DNA of 22,736 nucleotides, from NCBI GenBank assembly GCA_002499865.1, contig DANL01000014.1, positions 1-22,736 of the forward strand, written 5' to 3'. The notes below the pieces were generated by a model. That model was not told where the DNA came from. It ran no database searches and worked only from the letters and a program-made list of their open reading frames with translations. Numbering within the stretch: the first letter of the stretch is position 1; every line of letters begins with the position of its first letter. Origin of the DNA: Euryarchaeota archaeon UBA121. GTDB lineage: Archaea; Thermoplasmatota; Poseidoniia; Poseidoniales; Thalassarchaeaceae. The position numbers were made by a program, and so were the translations under genes. Positions 7,729 through 15,136 of this stretch are shown in pieces.

Positions 7729-8598
7729 TCACTGTTGCATCTCAGTCGCTCTAACAGTATTTGACATCAGCATCGCGATAGTCATCGGGCCCACGCCCCC
7801 CGGTACTGGGGAAACCGCGCCAGCAACTTCTCTGACATCTGGATGAACATCTCCTGATAGGTAATATCCCTTCTCTGAGTCGTCATTAACACGGTTAACC
7901 CCCACGTCAATAACAGTGGCACCTGGTTTTATCCAATCTGCAGTAATCATGTTCGGCCTCCCCACTGCCGCTACTATCAAATCCGCACTCCGGCATAAAT
8001 CAGCCATGTCACTTGTTCTTGAATGAGCTATTGTAACTGTTGCGTCTACTCCTCTCTGTGCAAGTAAGATAGATTGGGGCATCCCCACAATCCTACTACG
8101 GCCAATCACTATTGCTCTCTTCCCCCGAATGTCTAAATTTGTACTTTCTAGCATCCGCATTACGCCAGCAGGGGTACATGGAAGCAAACCACTCACATCT
8201 CCCTGAACCAGTCTGCCTAGATTCTGCGCATGGAACCCGTCAACATCCTTCTGTGGGTCAATTAGGTCTGTGATTGAAATCTCATCCATTCCTGAGGGAA
8301 GAGGGGATTGGACAAGAACTCCGTTGATACCTGGGTCTTCGTTCAGGCCCCTTACTGTTGATGCCACTTCCTCATACTCTGCGTCAGAAGCGACATCAAC
8401 ACGAACGCTTCTAATCCCCAGTCGTTCGCATGCTCGTTCCTTCGCGCCAACATAGACATGAGAAGCAGGATCATCTCCTACAATGACGACAGCAAGACAG
8501 GGAACAACTCCATTTTTTGATAAATCACTAATACGGCCAATAAGCTCCGCCTCGATTTCACGGGCAATTTTCTTCCCGTCAATTATTGTCGCGGGCAT
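7729..8598 (-). CDS. folD: Bifunctional methylene-THF dehydrogenase / methenyl-THF cyclohydrolase FolD
   Basis: FolD interconverts methylene-, methenyl- and formyl-tetrahydrofolate using NAD(P), supplying one-carbon units. Seen: HVYVGAKERACERLGI with the catalytic lysine Lys53, VLVQSPLPSG (family form is usually QLPLP), QKDVDGFHAQNLGRL, the dinucleotide loop GRSRIVGMPQS, and the terminal PGGVGPMTIAML signature. Length of 289 residues is typical. Start ATG 8598. tRNA-Thr lies 41 nt upstream on the same strand, so folD may be read through from the tRNA promoter. FolD in archaea is usually explained by transfer from bacteria; that is family knowledge, not something tested here. Confidence 0.96.
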   Translation of the reverse strand: MPATIIDGKKIAREIEAELIGRISDLSKNGVVPCLAVVIVGDDPASHVYVGAKERACERLGIRSVRVDVASDAEYEEVASTVRGLNEDPGINGVLVQSPLPSGMDEISITDLIDPQKDVDGFHAQNLGRLVQGDVSGLLPCTPAGVMRMLESTNLDIRGKRAIVIGRSRIVGMPQSILLAQRGVDATVTIAHSRTSDMADLCRSADLIVAAVGRPNMITADWIKPGATVIDVGVNRVNDDSEKGYYLSGDVHPDVREVAGAVSPVPGGVGPMTIAMLMSNTVRATEMQQ

Positions 8599-8639
8599 GG
8601 TCTGCCGGCTGGCTATCGCCCTTTGACCTTGACGTATTT

Positions 8640-8716
<77 letters not shown>

Positions 8717-8799
8717 GGCGCCCCTTGGAAGGCAAACCACTATTGAAACCTATAGGCGATTAGGGGGGACTTTGATGCGTAGGACCCCTTGGCAAGTTC

Positions 8800-9201
8800 A
8801 TGAGGGCATCCATTCGGAACAATAGCAGGGTCAACCTTGCAATATCTGGTTGGATGTGCATAGTGATTGGCAGTGGCATCATACTAAGCTCGGGTCCATC
8901 GAGTATGGCGCTAGCCATAGCCGCCCCAATTTCGATTTCAGGAGTAGGGCTACTAGTCGTTGCAATAGGAATGTCCGATGAAAACGAAGTTAACCAGGAG
9001 GAAATACATGCTTGGATGCCGGATACCGATTTTCTTCCAGATGCAGGGGGTCCGATGTTTAGAGTAGACACTACCTTGATTTCTCCTCTGAAGACCTCTA
9101 TACTGTGTGGGAGGTGTGGAAATATAGAAATTTTGAATGGCCCTAAGCCTAGTAAATACTTCTGCAACGAATGTGAAATTATACTATGGGAAGAAGAGTG
9201 A
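8800..9201 (+). CDS. Unrecognised small membrane protein with C-terminal zinc ribbon
   Basis: I do not recognise a family. Seen in 133 residues: two closely spaced hydrophobic segments (about residues 14-31 and 36-56), a polar middle part of about 40 residues, then CGRCGN and, 16 residues later, CNECE, i.e. a CxxC...CxxC zinc-ribbon-like knuckle, ending in an acidic WEEE tail. This suggests a hairpin membrane anchor with a soluble metal-stabilised domain. The ATG at 8800 is the first in frame. It lies 44 nt before pheS in the same orientation and may be co-transcribed. The opposite-strand frame over the same DNA is a shadow. Confidence 0.7.
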   Translation: MRASIRNNSRVNLAISGWMCIVIGSGIILSSGPSSMALAIAAPISISGVGLLVVAIGMSDENEVNQEEIHAWMPDTDFLPDAGGPMFRVDTTLISPLKTSILCGRCGNIEILNGPKPSKYFCNECEIILWEEE

Positions 9202-9245
9202 TTTTTCACGGTAGTCTCAAGAGTGAGGCCCCGATCGAGTAGTCA

Positions 9246-10745
9246 ATGACGATGGATATGAGCAATAATGACAGGATCATGCTCAAGTCCATGCTTACTG
9301 ATCCAAACAGGAAATGGGCAATTAATGACCTCCTTGAGTCCACAGGATGGAAAGACCAAGTTCATGTTGCTGGCTCTGGACAGTCATTGTCCGAATTAGG
9401 GCTAGTCGCCGTTCACGAGAGTAAGATTAGGACTGTTTCGCTAGACTCAGAGGGAGAAAAGGCAATTCAAAATGGATTATTGGAGGAAAGATTATGGAAA
9501 TGGTACCTTAACTCAGATGAGGATAAGAGGAACATGGAAAATCTATTCGCTGCGGGATTTCAAAGAAATGAGGCAGGACCTGGGATAGGACTTCTGAAAT
9601 CTATGGGTGTGAGGCTAGAATCTGGTAATTTGGTTGCCCAAGATGAAGAGCTAATATCATCTATCATTTCCGAAAGACGAGATTTTATCTCTAAGATCTC
9701 AAACTCAAGTATCGAAGATTCAGAGTTAAGCTCACAACTGATTGAGCACTTCTCGGGGAGGAAAGGTCTGATTTCAATAGAGGTTCAAGTTACTCGTACA
9801 TGGTCTCTGACCGACGAGGGACTCTTAGTAGACAGCGAACTACTTTCTCATGTTGAGATGATAGGGGAGGTAACTCCCGAGCTTTTGCAAGGCGACTCTT
9901 GGATAGGGGCCAAGTTCAAGCCTTTCGACGTAAATGCACCAACTGTCACCCCTACTGGGGGAAGGCCCCACCCCATGCAAGCACTGATTGAGAGAATCAG
10001 GAATGTTTTCTTGGAAATGGGATTCTCCGAGATAGAAGGAAATTTTGTACAATCTGCCGGTTGGAATATGGATGCATTGTACATTCCTCAATCTCATCCT
10101 GCAAGGACAATGCAAGACACATTCTACCTCTCAAATCCACAAAAAGTCGAGGTCCAGGAAGAATATCTAGATCTATGGTCAAAAGTTCACGAGCATGGTC
10201 ATGATACCGGAAGTAGGGGTTGGGGCAGGAGATTCGACAGGGAAGAGGCCCAGAAGGGACTCCTCAGGACTCATACAACAGTGAATACTGTAAGGCATAT
10301 TGCTGAGAATCCAAGCAAGCCTTCAAGAGTTTTTGGAATTGGTAGAGTATTCAGACAAGAAACCATAGATAGGACTCATTTGCCAGAATTCCACCAGATT
10401 GAAGGTATTATCCACGAAGAAAACGCAAATCTTCCGATGCTAATAACAACGCTGAAAACCTTCTACTCAAAGATGGGTTATGATGATGTTAGAGTTAGGC
10501 CAGCCTACTTTCCCTACACTGAGCCTAGTGTGGAAGTTGACATCCTATGGAGAGGCGAGTGGCTGGAGCTCGGAGGAGCTGGAATATTCCGGCCAGAAGT
10601 AACCGAGCCATTGGGGACAGAATGGCCAGTATGTGCGTGGGGAATGGGGCTTGAGAGGCTAGCAATGCTCATACTTGGGCTTGACGATATAAGGCAGTTA
10701 TACCAGCCCGACTTGGAGAAACTGGGGCAAATGCCAATACTCTGA
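9246..10745 (+). CDS. pheS: Phenylalanyl-tRNA synthetase alpha subunit PheS (archaeal type)
   Basis: The catalytic subunit of the heterotetrameric class II enzyme that charges tRNA-Phe. Seen: an N-terminal region of about 200 residues built of winged-helix-like segments (archaeal/eukaryotic type), the catalytic core with motif 1 near residue 245 (ERIRNVFLEMGFSEIEG), motif 2 around 366-390 (FGIGRVFRQETIDRTHLPEF, then HQIEG), and motif 3 near 465 (WGMGLERLAML). Length of 499 residues fits archaeal PheS. Start is ATG 9246, with further in-frame ATGs at 9252 and 9258. PheT is not downstream; instead the last 77 nt overlap the convergent YHYH gene on the other strand. Confidence 0.95.
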   Translation: MTMDMSNNDRIMLKSMLTDPNRKWAINDLLESTGWKDQVHVAGSGQSLSELGLVAVHESKIRTVSLDSEGEKAIQNGLLEERLWKWYLNSDEDKRNMENLFAAGFQRNEAGPGIGLLKSMGVRLESGNLVAQDEELISSIISERRDFISKISNSSIEDSELSSQLIEHFSGRKGLISIEVQVTRTWSLTDEGLLVDSELLSHVEMIGEVTPELLQGDSWIGAKFKPFDVNAPTVTPTGGRPHPMQALIERIRNVFLEMGFSEIEGNFVQSAGWNMDALYIPQSHPARTMQDTFYLSNPQKVEVQEEYLDLWSKVHEHGHDTGSRGWGRRFDREEAQKGLLRTHTTVNTVRHIAENPSKPSRVFGIGRVFRQETIDRTHLPEFHQIEGIIHEENANLPMLITTLKTFYSKMGYDDVRVRPAYFPYTEPSVEVDILWRGEWLELGGAGIFRPEVTEPLGTEWPVCAWGMGLERLAMLILGLDDIRQLYQPDLEKLGQMPIL

Positions 10746-12693
10746 CAAAGGCAACAGCAATCACCATCATTGCCAACATGCCTCCACTTGGAGGAACTAA
10801 TCGATATAATATCCCTAAGGCAGAGGAGATATCTGAAGACTGACCCGGGGGGCCTCCTCCGCATCCCTCAGGTGGAGGTCCTATCCCGGGACCCCATGTC
10901 TCTCCACGGCCCGAGCAATCAACTTCGCCGTCCCCTCCCCCATTATTGCTGTTTAGTGAAACTTCACCTCTGTAGCAGTTGATGAAGTATGGAAAACCAA
11001 TGTCGCCCTCTCCATTTTCCCACGTGGTATGATAGTGGTAAATTCCCTCAGGATAGTCTGGAGTTGGTCCGAATTGCCCATTACAGGAATCTAGATCTCC
11101 AAGTCCAACAATATACTCGTAATCATCAATACCATTGTATCCCGTTTGCCCATCCTTTAGTCGGTATGATGATTTCATTTCAGATACATTACCCTCTTCA
11201 TCCCAACCTACGAATCCATAGATCGGATATCCATCGAAGGCGAACCCAACAATAGGCGAATGCTCTGAAAGCGATCTAGATGAATCAATACTGTAGTTCA
11301 TCCATGTTTGATTAGTTTCCTCGTCTGGATGCCAGTGGGCACAGTTAGCGTCTGCATGATAATGGTAAGCGCCACCAGGGCCAGAGTGGCCATGACATAT
11401 CCCAAGCCAGATATGTTGCCTGTCTTCTTCATACGCCCCCTCATGTCCAGCAACTGCATCTCCTCCGGGACCATCTTCAGGTCCGAAAATTGGGACCCCA
11501 TTCACAGCGAAGGCAACAGCGTCTCTCTCGGGAGCCATGGTGCACCCATCTGTCGAGAGAGAAGGATCGCAACCAGTCTGATTATTGGGAACTAGCGGGA
11601 TCCTCCACTCGAGAACCTGATCACTCGCACAGCAACCGGGCCCCGACTCCAGATCATGATTGGGTATTCCATTAGAATCGATTACAATCTCAGTCTCTCC
11701 TATTTCAAAACTTAACTGACAAAGATGATTATCTGACTCAGTAGTATTGTAATCATCCACAGGTTCTACTTGTTCAGTTGAGTCACAAAGAAGTATTTCC
11801 TCCCACCAAGACTGAGATCCAGTTCCGTTATCCACAGGCTCGCCATCATATTCGCATGAGCCATCATCCTCATCTGCGTCTTCGTCATAGTTACTTGCGC
11901 TAGCATCCGTGCATCCTGGGACGGGCTCGGGCTCGCTATCATATTCGCATGAGCCATCATCCTCATCTGCGTCTTCGTCATAGTTACTTGCGCTTGAATC
12001 AGTACAACCTTCCTTGACTGCCTCAATTACTGTGATAGTGGTAGTTGCCAAAAATGAACTCTCAGTCCAAACACCACACACCGACCAGAGAGACAGAGTA
12101 GTATTCTCTTGTATGTTGGACAGCTCTAAATCGAAACTACCGTCTTCCCCTATTGGGAGGCCCAAGCCTGACTCAGATGCATCTTCAGTCGACCACCTTA
12201 GGGAGCATGTGTCGACAGAGTCATGAAGTATCTGTCCACTTATTGGGGCCGTTCCACCTTTTGTGATAGTAAGATCACTCACTGATAGTGAGATAATAGT
12301 CGCACTCTCACTGGGGTGATTAATTGAGAAAACCTTAGTCCATGTAGAATCTTGCCCAAGGCTATCGGTAGCCACCACCTGAAGGGCATGACTCCCAACT
12401 CCGAGGGACGAGATATCCAAAGTTGCAACCCCATCAGAGTCAAGAGGTTCCATGACCTGCTCCCCATTCAGGGTAATCAAGACAGACAGGCCTCCCATCT
12501 CCTCATCTGAGATTGTTATATTCACAGTTTCAATCTCACCAATCAACATGGTGTCAGGAACATCAGAGTCTATAGTTGGCGAGCCGTTCACTCCCTCATC
12601 TTCAATATCGAAGAACAGTAAGCCAGTCATCACGCTAGTAACCATCAGAGCCGAGAGAAATATCGACCTCGCCATCCCATTATCTTCTGCCAT
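10669..12693 (-). CDS. Secreted YHYH-domain protein with GCTD repeats and C-terminal membrane anchor
   Basis: Function unknown. Seen in 674 residues: an N-terminal hydrophobic segment (about 8-28, signal peptide or anchor); Ig-like beta regions about 35-125 and 135-222; two 23-residue repeats of the form GCTD..ASNYD-acidic-DDGSCEY at 229-251 and 260-282; a YHYH-type domain at about 325-575 with VNGVPIFGP, CHGHSGPGGAYHYHADANC, DGYPIYG and a second YHYH at 552-555; a Gly/Pro-rich linker with paired cysteines; and a C-terminal membrane helix about 637-656 followed by a basic tail. Many histidines and cysteines suggest metal binding and an extracellular site. It is last in the minus-strand cluster, 72 nt after the SCO gene. 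The final 25 codons overlap pheS antisense. Confidence 0.85.
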   Translation of the reverse strand: MAEDNGMARSIFLSALMVTSVMTGLLFFDIEDEGVNGSPTIDSDVPDTMLIGEIETVNITISDEEMGGLSVLITLNGEQVMEPLDSDGVATLDISSLGVGSHALQVVATDSLGQDSTWTKVFSINHPSESATIISLSVSDLTITKGGTAPISGQILHDSVDTCSLRWSTEDASESGLGLPIGEDGSFDLELSNIQENTTLSLWSVCGVWTESSFLATTTITVIEAVKEGCTDSSASNYDEDADEDDGSCEYDSEPEPVPGCTDASASNYDEDADEDDGSCEYDGEPVDNGTGSQSWWEEILLCDSTEQVEPVDDYNTTESDNHLCQLSFEIGETEIVIDSNGIPNHDLESGPGCCASDQVLEWRIPLVPNNQTGCDPSLSTDGCTMAPERDAVAFAVNGVPIFGPEDGPGGDAVAGHEGAYEEDRQHIWLGICHGHSGPGGAYHYHADANCAHWHPDEETNQTWMNYSIDSSRSLSEHSPIVGFAFDGYPIYGFVGWDEEGNVSEMKSSYRLKDGQTGYNGIDDYEYIVGLGDLDSCNGQFGPTPDYPEGIYHYHTTWENGEGDIGFPYFINCYRGEVSLNSNNGGGDGEVDCSGRGETWGPGIGPPPEGCGGGPPGQSSDISSALGILYRLVPPSGGMLAMMVIAVAFVRVLAFAPVSPSRAGITALYRQAQV
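11845..11994 (-). repeat. Two identical 57-bp direct repeats (GCTD repeat units)
   Basis: Positions 11845-11901 and 11938-11994 are identical over 57 bases and lie 93 bp apart (31 codons). They encode the two Cys-containing acidic repeats of the YHYH protein. Perfect nucleotide identity, including synonymous sites, points to a recent duplication or gene conversion. The spacers differ. Confidence 0.95.
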
Positions 12694-12765
12694 GTTTCCT
12701 AGTCAATGAAATAGCATATAATTGGAACAGTGTAAAATCATGAAAAAGGTGGCAAAATGTGAGAA

Positions 12766-13866
12766 TTACTCATCAGCGAGAGTAATTACATCTTGCAAGA
12801 AATCATCGGCATCCCAAAATATTCCAGAGTAAGCAACTCTCTTCCTCATCTCCTTCCCTACAATGAACGTGGTGGTTGAATGGCCCACCTCATATTCTCC
12901 AAGGGATTCATCATGCGGGTCTTGGGAGCCAGTAGAATTATTCTCCATTGATCCTATTATGAAGCACGATAGCCAATCCGAATCTCCTCTCTCATAACCA
13001 TCATCGCACATGCAGTGGGCATTACTTCCCGACCCCATTATCCATCCATGTCCATTACAGTCCTCGCCAGGAGGGGCCATGCTAGTGTTAGAGTTGCTTG
13101 ACATCCATGCTAGGTGGGTCTCGCTATCCATGACGATGGATGAGCTTGACACTTGTGACTCTACCCAGATTTCACTCTCTGAGTCCCAGTAGTGAAGAAC
13201 CCAATCCCAGTCTTCATCAGATGTCCACTCACCAATCGTTCCGGAACTATTTGGCCCGTCTCCTAAATCGCTAGTGATGTTAGATTCCAGTATTGTTTCT
13301 GAGATGAAATGAGAACCGTTCTCCCCGAATCCTTTCTGTTCGAGAATTGTACTGGAGTTATCGGGATACATCAGCACTAACCTGTTGAGGCCACTTTCTG
13401 GAGGTTCACTTGCTGATATATGCTCATTATCGATTATGACATTCCATGATCGATATGTTTGTTGAAGCGTGGATACTGGGCCTGTAAGGTGATACCATTC
13501 GTATCCCCTGTTCTCAGTCCACTCAGAAAGATGTGAAATCGTATCTCTAGCTGGGTCAATCGTTACGGAGATTATCACCACATCATCTGATTTCTCTCCA
13601 AGATTCTTATCTACGTAATCTAAGTTGGAAGAAATTATGAGGCAGATATCCGGACACGCAGTGTAGACGAAAGCAACAACAATCACTTTCCCTTCATGAT
13701 CACTTAGTTCAAAGACTTCCCCGTTTTGGTCGAATAGAACAAAATTTGGAGCCTCTGGGGGGTCCCTATATTCTATTCCAAGAAACTCCAGATCTCCTTC
13801 TCCCTGCCCTAGACAACCCGATGAGAGCAATATGACTGATACTACTGCCACTCTCAAGAAGTTCAT
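12766..13866 (-). CDS. SCO1/SenC-type lipoprotein with an EGF-like insertion
   Basis: SCO proteins are membrane-anchored thioredoxin-fold copper chaperones or thiol reductants, best known for building the CuA site of cytochrome oxidase. Seen: signal peptide with lipobox-like cysteine Cys18, thioredoxin-fold strands, CxxxC copper motif CPDIC (Cys71, Cys75), an ITVDPARDT-type strand-loop, and the distal ligand His329 in GHSTTTFIV. Between them lies an insertion of roughly 150 residues, rich in Asn/Ser and containing an EGF-like Cys cluster (Cys270, 285, 287, 301: CNGHG...CMCDDGY). At 366 residues it is much longer than a usual SCO (about 200). ATG 13866 has an AGGAGA ribosome site 6 nt upstream and follows the other SCO gene with a 1-nt gap, so the two are likely translationally coupled. 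Confidence 0.88.
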   Translation of the reverse strand: MNFLRVAVVSVILLSSGCLGQGEGDLEFLGIEYRDPPEAPNFVLFDQNGEVFELSDHEGKVIVVAFVYTACPDICLIISSNLDYVDKNLGEKSDDVVIISVTIDPARDTISHLSEWTENRGYEWYHLTGPVSTLQQTYRSWNVIIDNEHISASEPPESGLNRLVLMYPDNSSTILEQKGFGENGSHFISETILESNITSDLGDGPNSSGTIGEWTSDEDWDWVLHYWDSESEIWVESQVSSSSIVMDSETHLAWMSSNSNTSMAPPGEDCNGHGWIMGSGSNAHCMCDDGYERGDSDWLSCFIIGSMENNSTGSQDPHDESLGEYEVGHSTTTFIVGKEMRKRVAYSGIFWDADDFLQDVITLADE

Positions 13867-13867
13867 C

Positions 13868-14596
13868 TCAAGTCTCCTCTTCCATTAGAATCTTGATGTC
13901 CTCTATTGCAAGCTCGACATTCCAATCAGTATCGCCCCACCAAACTCTCTGCCTAAGCTCTTTGTCCAGTATTATGGTACCAGTGGTGTGATCGACCCAG
14001 TAATCCAGAGGATGATGTTTGACCGTGACATCATCATCTTCTTGTTGTTGAGTTTCCAACCCACATCCGTTATTGTCCACTTCCTCTCCTTCTGGGGTCT
14101 CTAAGCAGGTATCGAAGCCGTCCGATACCCCGTCCCCATCAGTATCGGTGTCATATGTCTGTAGCCCGACATCAAATTCCAGCCATATGTCCTCAAGATC
14201 CTCCACTGATCCAGTTAGATGGGGCCAATGTAGTCCTCGTTGTTCTCTATACTGATGTAAAACGGAGCTGTTGTCCGTCCATGGGTCTACTGTTATCGTT
14301 AGAATCTCCACCTCAGTCCCATAGTCATCTCCGAGCATATCAGATAGATAATCTAGATTTGCGCTCACAATAGGGCAGATGTCAGGACATCTAGTGAATA
14401 GGAAGGTTACTACGACTACCTTTCCTTCATACTCAGATAGAGAGAAGTAATCCCCATTTTCATCTGTTAGAATAAAATCAGTTACTGGAACTGGTGGATT
14501 GATATCTTCGCCATAGAAGACATCTTCTTCGACGCCACCCATGCACCCTGAAAACATGATAGATATGGCCAAGATCAATCCTAATGGTCTATTCAT
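13868..14596 (-). CDS. SCO1/SenC-type lipoprotein with thrombospondin-type-3-like Ca-binding insert
   Basis: A second SCO-family protein, paralogous to its downstream neighbour. Seen in 242 residues: signal peptide with lipobox FSGC (Cys18), an N-terminal FILTDENGDYFSLSEYEGK strand pair, the CxxxC motif CPDIC (Cys70, Cys74), ITVDPWTDN, and the distal ligand His203 in VDHTTGTIIL. All three copper ligands of the SCO family are thus kept. Residues 149-178 form a DTDGDGVSDG...C...EVDNNGC unit, the pattern of a thrombospondin type 3 calcium-binding repeat, inserted before the distal histidine. Start ATG 14596 directly abuts the stop of the upstream gene, and the end is 1 nt from the next start. 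Expected location: outer face of the membrane. Confidence 0.9.
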   Translation of the reverse strand: MNRPLGLILAISIMFSGCMGGVEEDVFYGEDINPPVPVTDFILTDENGDYFSLSEYEGKVVVVTFLFTRCPDICPIVSANLDYLSDMLGDDYGTEVEILTITVDPWTDNSSVLHQYREQRGLHWPHLTGSVEDLEDIWLEFDVGLQTYDTDTDGDGVSDGFDTCLETPEGEEVDNNGCGLETQQQEDDDVTVKHHPLDYWVDHTTGTIILDKELRQRVWWGDTDWNVELAIEDIKILMEEET

Positions 14597-15136
14597 CTAC
14601 TTCCCCCTTCTCGCAATAATCCCAACTCCAAGAATTGCTAAGGCCCCGAGAAGTAAAAACACATTCGATGAGAAACCTCCTTCCTCGTCCTGATTTTGGG
14701 TGCCATCAACTTCTCCAAAAGAGTAACCGGAAGGGGGTCCAGATTCATTGTGAACGTCCTCAATCAGTGTGAAACTAAGGGTCTTCCAAAGACTTCCGTT
14801 GGAGATTATATCTAGCTCATATTCTCCGGCAGTCCAATTATTCGGATCGAGCCAGAGTCTGCATTCATCATCCGTCGTAGTCGAGTTGAAGCCGGATGCA
14901 GTACACTGATAGTCCATTACTCCATCTTCGTCCTTGTCTAATTCCAGACTTCTCTCATAATCGACCACATTGTAAAAGATAAGCGTATCATTCTGTACGA
15001 CCTCAGCCGACTCTGGTTGCAGAGAGCCATTCCTCATTATGAAGGAGAATGAGTTTGCTCCATGGGCCGAAGCAACGGGGATTAGTAGGAGAAAAACCAC
15101 CGCTATTGATAATTGACTCCTTAGAGTTAATCTCAT
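14597..15136 (-). CDS. Small secreted protein predicted to mature to an N-terminal histidine, C-terminal anchor (copy A)
   Basis: No firm family call; it looks like a compact beta-sandwich or cupredoxin-like protein. Seen in 179 residues: signal peptide ending VASA, so cleavage would expose His25 as residue 1; a beta-rich core with NDTLIFYNV; two cysteines (Cys78, Cys92) placed to form a disulfide; LDPNN; SFTLIEDVH with His129; then a Gly/acidic linker, a membrane helix about 158-175, and a short basic tail. It shares these landmarks with the gene at 18943-19536. An N-terminal histidine after cleavage is the arrangement of histidine-brace copper sites (CopC, LPMO-like proteins). Its ATG overlaps the stop of the upstream propeller gene (ATGA), with GGAGG 10 nt before the start; its TAG abuts the SCO start. 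Confidence 0.8.
   Translation of the reverse strand: MRLTLRSQLSIAVVFLLLIPVASAHGANSFSFIMRNGSLQPESAEVVQNDTLIFYNVVDYERSLELDKDEDGVMDYQCTASGFNSTTTDDECRLWLDPNNWTAGEYELDIISNGSLWKTLSFTLIEDVHNESGPPSGYSFGEVDGTQNQDEEGGFSSNVFLLLGALAILGVGIIARRGK

Noticed and set aside
11845..11994. Direct repeats as a possible CRISPR
   Set aside because: Only two units, in frame within a protein gene and encoding a known type of acidic Cys repeat.
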